Source of the DNA: Adiantum capillus-veneris
Taxonomy: Eukaryota; Streptophyta; Polypodiopsida; Polypodiales; Pteridaceae
Direction: 5' to 3'
Length of the DNA stretch: 64,000 nucleotides
NCBI GenBank assembly: GCA_014529385.2
Contig: CM043962.1
Span: forward strand, 39,909,098-39,973,097
Of the stretch, positions 12,159 through 23,171 are shown in pieces. Both the position numbers and the translations under genes were made by a program. Numbering within the stretch: position 1 is the stretch's first letter; the number at the start of each line of letters is the position of its first letter. The notes beneath the pieces are model-generated. The model had not been told where the DNA came from. It did no database searches and worked only from the letters and a program-made list of their open reading frames with translations.

Positions 12159-13509
12159 TCTGGCATCGCTGTCACGATGGGTGACCCCTTCCTCTTGTCC
12201 AACCCTCACTTGATTGGTTGACCTTGACGTAAGAGTTGTTTTCACATTTTTGCAGTCTTTGCCATGTGACTGGGTCGGCCGGACAACCCTCAGGGCACCC
12301 GGACAAGCAAGGATAGGTGACACATGACCATTGCTTGTGTGTGAAATGGCCTAAGGCTCATCGTTACAATTAGTCAATTTAAAGAGCACAAGTGTAAAGG
12401 GACTTACTTGTTGAAGGTTTGGAGATATTATCTGCAGTAGAGTGCGACGATCGAGAGTCAAGACACGTCTATCCAAGGTTCGCTGTGTACCAAATGTGAT
12501 TTGTTGGCTAGTGTGTGCAGAGGACCTAAAGATCTGCGATTGCCTGTCAGGTTTTTTGAGCTTGAATATGAGGAGCAGCCAGCAGCAAGATGGGCGCCAC
12601 CCAATGCAGCCATTGTGCCCCAAGAAGCAGCCCTGGGTGATGTCGCAGGCCACAAGCAGGCCCCGAGCCATGGCGCATTCCCCCAAGTATCCCACTTCCC
12701 CTTCACGTTCGCGTCCATCAGTAGAAGATGAGCTCCTTCTGCGCCAAAGGATTGAGGAGCGGGCGGCTCAGAAGCTCGAGAAGCGTCATGATGCTGTCAG
12801 CCTCGATCGGCAAGCCCGGGTACTGCTTTTGAGCTTGCCAAGTATTTGCTGCAGAAATTCATATTGTTAATGTGCCGCCCTTCTGTGAGTATCAGATCTT
12901 AAGCCTGGAGAAACCATGGGCGTGCGAATCTAGGGGTCTTGAGTGTCTTCCCTTTTGGTTTGTTTAGCCAGGAGAGTTAAGACTTTTGATCTAGCGGCTT
13001 ATAATTTCTTCTGCGCTCAGCTTATTTTCATGTCGAAATGCTACCTTCTGACTTCTTTAACTAAGAATGTTGCAGCATGGTGGACCTGCTTGACTCTTGT
13101 TTTGATTCTTGCTATTGTAAAACAGTGGTTTATGTTAGCTTAGCTTTCTATATGCCTGCGGAAGCTTGGTAAGGCTGGCCGGGTAAGTAAGTTTTGTATT
13201 CGTCGGAAGGGATGGAGTCTTCCCATTTGCTTCACTTGCCATGAAAGTTTCAGTTCTGAGTAGTTGTGAGCATATCTTTCTGAAGGCCTACTGTTGTTTG
13301 TTATGTTTAAAGGCCATCAATACTATAATGTTCAATGATGTGCATGCTACCTCTAGCTGTATGCCAGTTAGAGAGCTGTTGATCTGCTTGACATTTCTTC
13401 TGATTCTTGCACTTGCATAATATTTGTCTATGTTAGCTTGGTAGAGTCGGGTGATTCTTGTATTTGTGTGTAGTCTTCTTGCTTGCTTTAACAGGTTTAG
13501 CTATTGAGC

Positions 13510-13518
13510 AGTAGTGTC
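13510..13518. repeat. SINE target site duplication AGTAGTGTC (left)
   Basis: Identical to 13779-13787 and immediately next to the SINE A tail. Confidence 0.85.
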
Positions 13519-13778
13519 TTTTTTTTGTAAAATACGTATATTAAAATATTTTCAAAACCATCAGGGTGGAAGGTAATAGGGAGAACTTTATACATATCTG
13601 TGTATTTACAACCGGACTTGCTATACATATCACACCCACAAGGGGGCAAACTGCGGGAATGACTTCTCCAATGGAGAAGCTGTTTACACCCATCGAGCGT
13701 GGCCCCATGAGTCTCAAACCCTCGACCTTGGGGTTACATCATCAAGGCTCAACCGACTGACCTACGCTCTTTGGGTTT
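13519..13778 (-). mobile_element. tRNA-derived SINE with 9-bp target duplication
   Basis: Read on the minus strand it starts AAACCCAAAGAGCGTAGG. It has an A-box-like TAGGTCAGTCGGTTGAG and a B-box-like GGTTTGAGACT about 40 bp later, as in a tRNA gene. The body ends in an A run (the T run at 13519-13526). Perfect 9-bp duplications AGTAGTGTC flank it at 13510-13518 and 13779-13787. Such elements are transcribed by RNA polymerase III and copied by enzymes from other retroelements. No ORF is expected. Confidence 0.85.
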
Positions 13779-13787
13779 AGTAGTGTC
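13779..13787. repeat. SINE target site duplication AGTAGTGTC (right)
   Basis: Identical to 13510-13518 and immediately next to the SINE 5' end. Confidence 0.85.
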
Positions 13788-15660
13788 GTTTATTATGTGT
13801 AAAGTCCTTGATTATTTTATTCAGCAAAAGGCATTGCTGTTTCTAGCAGTGAACTGGGCATGCAGACACATGCTTCATTGGAGCTCTTTATATTTGATTA
13901 AGTAAAAAAGTATCAATGTATTCTACTTGAATGAGAAAAAAGACAAGGAGTGTTAATGTATTCGGATGTAAGGGTCTTAGGAGAATGAGGCGCAAGATAG
14001 CCACCACTTCAGAAAATTCTTGTTGATTTAATTTATAGCAGGTTTTTTAATCAGTTTCTTGGTAATGTTTGTTTGTTTGGTGCGGCGGGTGTTACAGCTT
14101 CTTGTAGCTAGAAAAGGTTGTGCAAGTCTTAAGTACTTCTGGTTTGTGTGCAGAGGTTGCAGAGACAAAAGTCTTCCGATGATATTGGGAAGAAGGTGAA
14201 GGCTTTACAGGATCGTGAGTTTAAGAGGTCCTCCTCACTTGGAAGGTCTCCTGAAGTCTGAACATCAGGCCAGAGTTTGTATATACCATAACCAAGTAGT
14301 ATGCAGACCTAATGGATAGAAGAAGGCAGGATGCCTTGCTGAGCAGGGAGAATCTCTGCCTATGAGCTACTTTTATGTGTGTCTCAAAAACTCCCTTTGA
14401 CATTTTGTATATATGCTGCTGACAAGCTTTTGTTGTGCTTTCTCTCTTTTTGACTGTGATTTTCTTTACTTGGTGACTACCTCTAATCTCACTTGTTTCT
14501 ATAGGCTCCTTGAACGTCGATGGATATGAGTTCTCGCTGAAATGCCTTTTTCCCTCCCTTCCATCCCTATTGGTATTGTGGGTGTCGCTACTTCAGAATT
14601 TGTGTTTGGCTTTATAGAGAGAGGGGTTCTTGTAATGGAGTGGTAAGTCACGAGGATAGAGTAATGAGTGAACTTTTACTGGCCTTTTTGGTTTCGATTT
14701 ACATGGGTAATGTAGTATCGATGATTTCTTGAGCCTGGTGCTTGCTCTGAGTTTGCTTTGTGCAGAGGATACCTCCCTTGCCTGTTTGAGTGAGAAAATT
14801 TCAAACATTTGGGACCATTTAACCGTATCCTTTGTCAAATATTATCCAGAGACCACCCATGGGAGTCTGCTTGAGCGTATGATAAGAGGGGCAGAAGGAA
14901 ATGAGATGTTGCCCATTAAATACACAGCCCTCATTTTGCATGTGCCACTTTCAACCGTCTTACTTGCGCGGTCACTTGTGCATTGGGGACTGTTGATAGT
15001 GGAGAGTTATCAAATGTGTTGTTTAAGAGGCAACACACCCTGGTTAGGCGGAGCCTGTCCAATCTCTTTTCTTGAGGGTTTGGCGAAGCGATTGTAATTT
15101 GTGGGGGTTGACAGCAAAGGAATGCAATGTGATATGTGATAAGTCCTTGCGATGTTGATTCCACTCTTCATTATTGTTGGTTCCATTCTTCATTATTGTT
15201 GTGCAGGTTCTATAGGTAGTGTTACCTAGCATCATTCATATTGCTTGGGACCTTCAAGAATGGTTGTCATTGCATTTTTTAGGAATGGTAATCATGGCCT
15301 TCAATCAGACTTTTTGCTTCGTAGTTCTTTTGCTAATGGTGATCTCCAAGCTACTCTTTAGAACATAGTTTTTGGGTGTTTTATGAGCTTTGTGTGCATT
15401 GTGATTCTATAGAGAACTAGATGATTTCAAGCCTCTTGCTAATATTTCTATTATTTTTTCAACTCTCTTTTGAAGAAATGTAGTCAATAAGGCTCTACAT
15501 TCACTTGACGAGCAAGATTTGGGGCATAAAAGCCTTGTGTCAAGGCTCACAGAGGGTGCTACCTCACATCTTTAGAACCCGCACCCTCTCATGTTATCCC
15601 TCTTATGTTCTCCGAAAGAGAAATTTGGAAGCCACAAAAGCTCTCTCTCTCTCTCTCATT

Positions 15661-15783
15661 CTACCACCCAAGTGTGGTAGATTGGTTATGCCATTTCCCT
15701 CTTGAATAACAGGTCTTGAGTGCAACTCTCCTCGTCGGCTAGATCTTTAAGGTCTCGTGGGATAGTTTCCTATGACGTGAAAA

Positions 15784-15823
<40 letters not shown>
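15661..15823 (+). mobile_element. tRNA-derived SINE with (CT)n tail, family B, copy 1
   Basis: The segment has a tRNA-like A box (GTGGTAGATTGGTTATGCC) and a B box (GGTCTTGAGTGCAACTCTCC), then AGATCTTTAAGGTCTC, and it ends in a (CT)n run. The same order occurs on the minus strand at 57303-57457. The start contains a CTACCAC/GTGGTAG inverted pair. No target duplication was found. The neighbouring (TA)n and (CA)n runs are microsatellite growth at the tail. Confidence 0.7.
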
Positions 15824-15838
<15 letters not shown>

Positions 15839-17520
15839 TTATTTATTTACACACACACACACACAGTCACTGTTGCAGTGGCTAACTTACATATCAATCT
15901 CCTCAACTACTCATGTACCATTCATATGATATAATACTCTATTGCCTTTATTACACTCACTTTGTTAGATAGCCACCTAATAGGTGTATCATCTCTTTTT
16001 TATGCAAGGTCTAGTACTCTATTGTTGGATAAATTGAAGATCTAGGTAGGCCCCCCCCCCCCCCCCACCCCCCCACGAAACAGCAAGTGAATGTTTTCTG
16101 AAAAACTTAGTTTTGAAGGGCTAGTGAACCTTGGCGTATTCAAGCGCATGGTATTAATGTGTAGCTCCTCCGGAGCTTGAAAGCTTCCTTCTGCATAATC
16201 TCACCATGCTTACTGCACAATGTGGTTTCTATGGTTCTTCCTTCTCTTTCCTCGCACCTTCACAATTAACTCCTAATAGCATAATATTGTAGCTGCATAC
16301 TTTGGGCCAATCTTGTAAGCGAAGCCTAGGGGATTGTTTGCTTCTAGTTGGACTATCTACTTTTCAATTATTTAAATAAAATGAGGGATGAGGTGATCTT
16401 CCACTCACTTAGTTTTGCTCTGCATTGTGTGGGAAAAAGTGAGTAGTTGAGAGTGGTTTTTGCTGATTACATTGGTTCATTGCAAGCTATAGTGTGGGGT
16501 GGCCGAGTCTCCCTTCTTAAAGCTTTACACTGTGGGTCTAGTCGAACAAAGCACCACATCTCAGGTTGGTGTTGACCTATTGAAATATGACATTGGGATA
16601 TCTCTGCTGATTTTTCAATCTATCTGAATAATGTTGTTTTATTGTTGACCTCAGTTGTCTGGCTGTTCATTTGGGCTGTGTTGAACTAGGTTTTGCTTAC
16701 TCTAATAGTTTTTATGGTAGATGAAACCATTGGGATTGATTGAGCAATTCCTGCTCTTCTCAATGGTCCTTTTCTGTTGAGATTTCAAAACATTGTACTG
16801 CTTCAGGTAGCATATATGTGTACTCCTGGGCTTAATACAGGTCTTCTCTTTCATAAAATACTTTAGAGTATATTGGGTTGCTTTTTGTAAATTTCAGAGT
16901 TATTTAGGCCAATTGATGATTTGAAAGGCCTCACATGTATGCGTTTTGGAAGCTTTCTATTTGGAAGCGCTGTGGCTGATTTTTTTCGCTTTTTAAATTA
17001 AATATATCTTGCCTTCGAGCTTTGACATACTCTACCCTATGACAAGTTTAATTCTGGTCTTTTTTGGATAACTTAAGGGTTATAATGGGGATGTTCTACC
17101 TGCTTTTTGACAAACCTTTCTAAATAGTTGCTTATGTTGTGCATATTGTTTTAGAACCTGGCTAGTCTGGGGTATTTAACTAGGAATGATTAACTGCAAT
17201 ATTGGTAGCTTATAAACTTTAGGTTTCTAAAACTATTGAGTTGTATTGGATTGCATTGATTTTGATAAAGTGGATCAAATCTAAGATGGACTAGGTCTAA
17301 AATCAAGGTTATGCAGTCGGCTACTACTAGTTTTTGGAATTTTTGTACTAATAAAAGCTTTTTGGACGACTATGGGTTTTTTAGTTGAGACTGTATGTTA
17401 TGGCCAAGACTTGCATATACTAATCACTCATGAAAAGAGGCTCTGTGGGTGTCTTGTATAGTATTCTTGTCTCGTACAGACAACCGATTGATTGAGATAT
17501 TAGGTGGATAATGATCTTGC
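15824..17520. other. Non-coding, AT-rich, with a C homopolymer
   Basis: No gene seen. It starts with (TA)n and (CA)n runs, and 16050-16073 is an almost pure C tract. The rest is anonymous AT-rich sequence, possibly old transposon remains. Confidence 0.55.
16050..16073 (+). repeat. C homopolymer tract
   Basis: A run of about 18 C, one A, then more C. Exact length in the genome is uncertain, because such runs are error-prone in sequencing. Confidence 0.85.
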
Positions 17521-17527
17521 TTCTTGC

Positions 17528-18235
17528 ATAGAGACATAAGCCAAGTTGACCTCTCCTACAAAGAGTTTCTTCTTGATATAATGACCATGTACGTAGATAT
17601 TCTTTGTGTGAGAATGTGCCAATGGGCTCCTTGCAATTGCCAAAACATTCTAACTACTAGCAAAAAAAAATAGTGGTGGTAGTAGAGGCTGTAGTCCAAC
17701 ACCCAAGTTAGCATAAATGTGTATGAGCCAAACACACTCTATGATAGTTGTGAAAGCTTTCCTATACCCAGCCTCACATTAGAAGTGACCATTTTAGGGT
17801 GCTTCTTTCCCAACCAAGATATGCAAGAGTTGTTGAGCATGAGACAAAAACAACTAGTGGATTCTTGCGTCATACCAACCATCTGAATCCAATTCTAAAA
17901 AAGCTTGTGAATTTGGCTATAAAGATCCCCCCTTGGGATAACACCCAAGATGAATAGTGTCACTCAAGTAGCAAAACATTTGTTTAATTACCTTCCAACG
18001 CATAGACCCTCGGCTTTGCATAAATGTGCTGACTTGTAAAACTACACATTAAACATCTAGCCTCGATATGCCTACATAAATAAGGCAACCAACAACTTGA
18101 TGATAGAGCATGACTAAGCTTCAAAACTATCTCCATAGAAGTAGAAATAGGCTCGCAATCTTCAACGCTACATCTACATAACGACTTCTCCGACACAAAG
18201 CAATAGCTCCATCAACCTGTTTAAATGTGGCAAGC
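17528..18235 (-). pseudogene. Copia RT/RNase H fragment, heavily mutated
   Basis: By eye it aligns with 45.70-46.42 kb of the full Copia copy: shared CATAAGCCAAG, the AATTGCCAA region, the ATCCCCCCTTGGGATAA block and the GCATAAATNTGTTGAC-like block. Translation on the minus strand gives only short pieces (17984-18196, with SLCRCSVEDCEPISTSMEIV), so it is far decayed. No LTR is attached, making it an isolated fragment of the 3' half of pol. Confidence 0.78.
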
Positions 18236-18583
18236 ATAGTCAATAGTTTTAATTGGCTTACCTATGCTGCCGCCCACTTTGTGCAAGATGCTTAGATCAA
18301 GGCTATAAATTGAGTTTGTTTATACACTTCTCAATGCTGCAACAATCTTGTGTTTGTGTCAATTTTATGCTTTTATTGCAGTGAGTCATTAGTGCCTAGT
18401 TAGTCTCTCTCTAATCTCTTTATTACGATTTTATTATGAATGATATATTGACTTATTTACCATAAACAATTGCACCATGATATGGTATGGAAGCCTTATA
18501 AGGGCTCGCAGTTCCTAGCTGTGGTAGGCCTTGATCACTATGTTAGATTAGTGGACCCATGTACCTTTGATTGTTAATCAATT

Positions 18584-18622
<39 letters not shown>

Positions 18623-20640
18623 GTGCGCAAGCATTTAGAATTTCCACTAAACTAGCTTTTGTGTGGTAATGACCATTGATGTGGAGCGATTATTAAAATT
18701 TAGGATCATCAATTAAGTCATTTTGTAGCTTTTTTTGGCTTGATTGTGCTTGCAAATAAAATGCATATACACAAGTTTTAGTTGTGTAATTCAAAGCCCT
18801 CTACAAAAGCTCTAAATCAAATCCTTCATCACTTTATTAGCCTTGATTAGATCCTTAATCAAAACCTAAAATTAGGTGTGACAATAATCTGGTCTTCAAG
18901 ATTTTTATTTTTAGGCATGTGTGTGGAGAGAGTTATTCTTTTAAAGTGAACCACTTGCCCTTTTTAAAGGCAAACTCAAAATTGGCCTCACAGATAAAGG
19001 GAAAAGGACCTATGTTTGGATACTAAAAGTCAAAACAATCACGTGGATTGTGATGTCCCTCCGATCAATTTGAGGAGTACCTTTGATAAGTCTCTGACCC
19101 TATTTCCATAGATCCAGTGGACATTGCCCTTGCTACACTTGTAGTTTTAGTCATGAACCACTAGTGAAGGGTTGGTTTCATCACGAATCATGGAAAGTAA
19201 GAAAAAAACATAATAGGTTTGTTCTACTTTCTAAACTCTACATAGACACCATAAGATTGTGAGTCTCAACTTTGCAGATCCTCATAGTAAGAGGCATTGA
19301 TTGTTGAGCTTCACTATTCCCAATAGCATTACACACATAAAGAGAAGTCAACTTGGAAAGTGTATGCTCCAGGGTAGCTAACCCTGGCCCTTTCTTGCCC
19401 CATAGATTTTAGAGGCACAGCTGTCAAGTTTTGCTACTCCCTAAGGCATAACACCGGTTAGGCCGAGAAAAAGTTAAAACACTTTTTGGATAGCTACCCC
19501 ATTTATTGGGTTTACCGTTAATTAAATGTTGTTGTCGAGGCTTCATTCTCCTACATCGGACTCATGCCACTTTGCTTTATCTTTTCTAGTTACTACCATG
19601 TGTTGAGATATATTCAAGGCCTTTATCAATTATATCACATGTTCGTTCCAACAACCTTTTAAACAGTATTGAAAACATTCTTTTTGAAAAGACAGGAGAG
19701 ACCATTTTTCTTCAAAACACTCTTGGAATAAGTTTCTCTTAGAAATTATACTTGCAAAAACAAGACAGGTTTGTATATACATTATCCAAAAAGCCTTTTC
19801 AATATGAGCGTCCCATACTCCTCAACAAGTAATTTGTTGAGCCAACCTGGGCTCCCGTGGCCACAATAACAGTGGTGCCAACTTGGACGTTGTCTCATGC
19901 CATGACAAACTAAGAAGTCTTTAGTATGCTGTTGGGCCAATGTGGACGTACTCCCATCACAACAATAACGGTGCACCTTGAGTGTCATCTCATGCCACAA
20001 CAACTACCACATGATATCAATGTTATTGAGTAGAGAATTTAAGAGAAACTATACCAAAATGTTTGGTAATCATTCTTTCTTAGTCAATCAATCTGTTTCA
20101 AATATTTATTTTCTAGTTTACAACCAAATGCCGTATTTTCAAGGATAAATCCTATGTTTCGGTCATTGATTTTTTTAAGATGGGTTTTCTATTTCTATGG
20201 TCAGGAATGCAATGTATGTATAACTTGAATGACATTGTTAACCTGTGCAGCATCCATGGTAGGTATAATCAATATCGCTTTCTCATGTTCTTCTAAAGAC
20301 GCCTCGTTGTTGGGGTCACAATATCATTGTGAATAGCATAGTACCACATGCCTTGAATATTTAAGCAAAGGCTTTGCTTATTCTGATTAACAACATCATT
20401 ACTCAGAGATCTTCCATAAGTCAAGAAAAACCCATTGTGGTGTTGATTTTCTTTCCAGAAGCACAAAAGGCTATTTAGAAGCATTATTATGAGATGAACC
20501 ATTGGACACTGAACTTTTCCAAAATACAACCAAGGCAAGAGGTCTACGATTTCCTTCAACAGGGAGGATTTCCAGAAGACTAGTCTCAAGCAAAGAAAAA
20601 GACACTGATTTTTAAAGAATCTAAAGTTTCCCATCATTGG
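18236..20640. other. Non-coding stretch with a TC microsatellite and a diverged repeat
   Basis: No convincing coding region. (TC)n lies at about 18585-18618. A diverged tandem pair, period roughly 95 bp, lies at about 19848-20005 (shared CACAATAACNGTG and TCTCATGCCA blocks). The open frame at 20293-20637 on the minus strand is the reverse of decayed Ty3 pol leading into the integrase at 20.7 kb. Confidence 0.5.
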
Positions 20641-21626
20641 AGGAGCTCTTTACAGATTGGGTATTGATGGTGTGCTTCAAATGGAAGGAAGATGCAAGTC
20701 ATCACTGAGGCTGCTCATGGTGGAGATGCAGGTGGAAATTTCTCCACCGACATCACTTATTAGAAAATTTTACAAGGCGGCCTCTGGTGGAAAACTATGA
20801 TGGCAGATATCATAGCATTCTGTAAGACCTGTGACATTTGTCAGAGGATGGGAAGGCCAACAATAGCTGACATGAAACCTCTCACCCCAGTTCATCCACT
20901 ATTTATGAAGTGGGGGTTAGACTTTATGGGGCCATTTAAGAAGGTCACTCCCAGAAAGAACAGGTACATCATTATGGCCATGTGTTATGTTAGCAAGGGG
21001 GTGGAAGCTAAAGCCTTACCAGATAACTCTGCCAAATCAATAGCTATCTTCTTGTATGACACTATCATTTGCTGATATGGTTGTCCCATTGAGATTGTCT
21101 TGGATTTAGAAACCCATTTCATAAATGAAACAATTCAGATACTGATTGAGATCTTTTCGGTTAAGCACAAGAAATCAACACCATATTATCCAAGGTGCAA
21201 TGGTCAGTCAAAAAGCAGCAACGAAGCCACTAAGACCATTCTCACAAAGATCATTCAAAAAGAGCCACATCAGTGGGATGCCAAACTCCAGACGATATTA
21301 TGGGCCTATAGGACTGCCTACGAGGTTACCACTGGTATGACACACTTCAGAATGGTGTATAGAATGGAGGCAGTTCCAAGGAGTTTGCAATTCCGAGTCT
21401 TAGACTGGCAGTAGAACAAGGCATGGATATCAATCAGAATCTGAAACAAAGATTGGATGAGTTGTTACAGCTAGATGAACTCAGACAACAAGCCATGTTG
21501 AAACAAGAGGTTGTTCAACAAAGAAGGAAACACTGGCATGACAATAAAATCACAGTTAGGGAGTTCAAGAAAGGTGATTTGGTACTATTATATCCATCAA
21601 AACTGGGACCAAAGAAACCTAATTAG
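20640..21626 (+). pseudogene. Ty3 integrase, nearly open
   Basis: Upstream, AHGGDAGGNFSTDIT supplies the histidines and FCKTCDICQRMGRPT the cysteines of the zinc site. The core follows: KWGLDFMGPFKK (first catalytic Asp), VLDLETHFINE (the second Asp position, L-D-L where D-R-G is usual), and STPYYPRCNGQSKSSNEA (Glu). A stop (TGA at about 21073) separates two otherwise in-frame halves. 21423-21626 is the C-terminal part (REFKKGDLVLLYPSKLG). It would integrate element DNA in the nucleus. No chromodomain is seen. Confidence 0.85.
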
Positions 21627-22000
21627 AAGATAGCTTGTCATGGACCCTATGAGGTTGACTGGGTATTCTCTAGTGGAACAGTAAAACAAAGGAACTTATT
21701 TGGATTACTGTTGCCTAGAGTTCACAACGGGGCCAAGCTTAAACTATATTATGCCAGATCAAAGGAAATCCTAGTAGCACTAAAACCAAAAAACCATTTT
21801 GAATCAGAGAGCAAGCCACTAGACTTGTTCCACATCGAACCAATTCAGGAGGTGTCTTAGGAGCTAACCATATCAATCAAGAAGTTCAGTTTACTTTTGA
21901 ATTAAACACAACCAAAATCAATAAAGTCTGACAAACTTAACGGTCACATGCAATCAACAATCAAGGCCAAAATCTTTCAGATAATGAGTAGGTATCCAGA

Positions 22001-22122
22001 CCAACAGATGAATAACATGTGGCTGACAACGGCCCTAAAACCAAGAGATCAGGATCATAGACCAACAGATGAATGACATGTGGCTGACAACGGCCCTAAA
22101 ACCAAGAGACCAGGATCATGGA
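22001..22122 (+). repeat. Tandem duplication, 2 x 61 bp
   Basis: 22001-22061 and 22062-22122 are nearly identical (CCAACAGATGAATAACATGT against CCAACAGATGAATGACATGT). It lies at the start of the post-pol open frame and may have created that frame's first codons. Confidence 0.88.
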
Positions 22123-22818
22123 CCATTCATGGCACGTAGAAAGATAACCATGCGAAAGGTGAGCAATCCTACACTTCTATCTCAAGCTATCGTGCAACTT
22201 ATCGCTCCTGTAGAACCTTCTACACCTTCATCATCTACACAGCATACAACAAGCTCCACACCTTCACCATCTTCACCCTCCACGGCTACACCTTTTTGCT
22301 CCAAATTCAACACTCCAACATCTTCACATGAGTACTCAGAAGCTACAACTATGGAAAAGACAAAGAAAGTGTCAGAGGAGATGCAAGAAAGTGTGGATCA
22401 AACGACACAGTCCATTGAGGAATCGATATAACATACGCAGTAGGATTTCTTAGTGCCCCATACCAAGATTGGGAAATATGTGTTCCATATGAGTGAACGT
22501 GCATTACTGAAGCTCTGGGATCTAGAGGTGGTGCTTGAGGCCACCAAAAGGGACTTTGATGCAGAGCTCATTCAACAAGTGCTAGATGAGCATGGAACTA
22601 CAAAGATCAATGGTCGAGATGTCCAGGCCACATTAGCAGATCTGGGACATGTGCTCAGAATGCCATACCACATCAAAGCTAAACCTTGCTCAATTGAGGA
22701 AGTTAGCAGACATCTACAAGAAGATGATGAGACCACAAAGAAACAAAAATGGGAAGCACAGGGAGTATCGATAGCAGCTCTAGAATTTGGGCCAGTATAC
22801 AAGGTTATTAATAGTTAA
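22069..22818 (+). pseudogene. Unidentified post-integrase ORF of the Ty3 element
   Basis: Two adjacent open frames (22069-22431 and 22453-22818) lie in one frame, separated by stops at 22429 and about 22441. The first is rich in Ser, Thr and Pro. The second is acidic and helical (LWDLEVVLEATKRDF, EEVSRHLQEDDETTKKQKWE). I recognise no domain. Position after integrase on the sense strand suggests an extra gene of this Ty3 family. It could instead be host sequence. It ends just before the MITE. Confidence 0.45.
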
Positions 22819-22826
22819 ATCCATAA

Positions 22827-23168
22827 GGCTAGGTTTAGACGAGGGTGGTGGCAATCCTTCTCTCTCTATGTGCCTCCGCTACCATGGTTCACAATGGACG
22901 GCAGCATACAATTGAAACAAAGCATTTGATTTGTTTCTCAGCAAAGCAGGGAGTAGATCATTGGTTGACAGCGTTGCTGGCCATGCCCATCAATTTTTCT
23001 CTGCCTTTCGCGCTCAGAAGCTGGTTGGAAGGCTTTAACTTCCAGGGGTGGCGCCCTTGGTTATGGTGGGTCTGAAAGACGTGCTTCTCTTATGCTCCAA
23101 TGGCTGAACGCCATGCACCTTGCATGCCCCTTCCCTTGCTCTTTCCGCGGCCTCGTTTGAACCTAGCC
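22827..23168. mobile_element. PIF/Harbinger-type (Tourist-like) MITE
   Basis: 342 bp bounded by an inverted repeat: GGCTAGGTTTAGACGAGG at the left and CCTCGTTTGAACCTAGCC at the right, with 2 mismatches in 18. It is flanked on both sides by TAA (22824-22826, 23169-23171), the 3-bp target choice of PIF/Harbinger transposases. The interior has no transposase, so it is a non-autonomous element moved in trans. It is GC-richer than its surroundings. Confidence 0.87.
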
Positions 23169-23171
23169 TAA

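Larger units (their letters stand above)
10807..12560. other. Non-coding stretch with two small tandem repeats
   Basis: No protein domain seen on either strand. It is more GC-rich from about 11.9 kb. Two local repeats are listed separately. The 12.2-12.5 kb part could be 5' flank or leader of the candidate gene at 12568. Confidence 0.5.
12568..14575 (+). pseudogene. Possible spliced host gene or gene fragment, function unknown
   Basis: A GC-richer open stretch from ATG 12568 encodes a basic, charged protein: PKYPTSPSRSRPSVEDELLL, then RQRIEERAAQKLEKRHDA, a likely short coiled coil. A GT donor falls at 12820. A good acceptor (TTTGTGTGCAG) ends at 14153. The next 61 bp stay open in the matching phase (RLQRQKSSDDIGKKVKALQD) and end at a donor (GTGAGT at 14215). 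A third exon may start at 14505 after TTTCTATAG. Another strong acceptor is at about 14765. Phase agreement across the first junction is the main support. I recognise no family. It could be a live gene, a captured fragment or coincidence. A SINE sits in the first intron. Confidence 0.35.

Noticed and set aside
13540-13775. tRNA gene on the minus strand
   Set aside because: A and B boxes are present, but no acceptor stem or anticodon arm folds; the A tail and target duplications mark it as a SINE.
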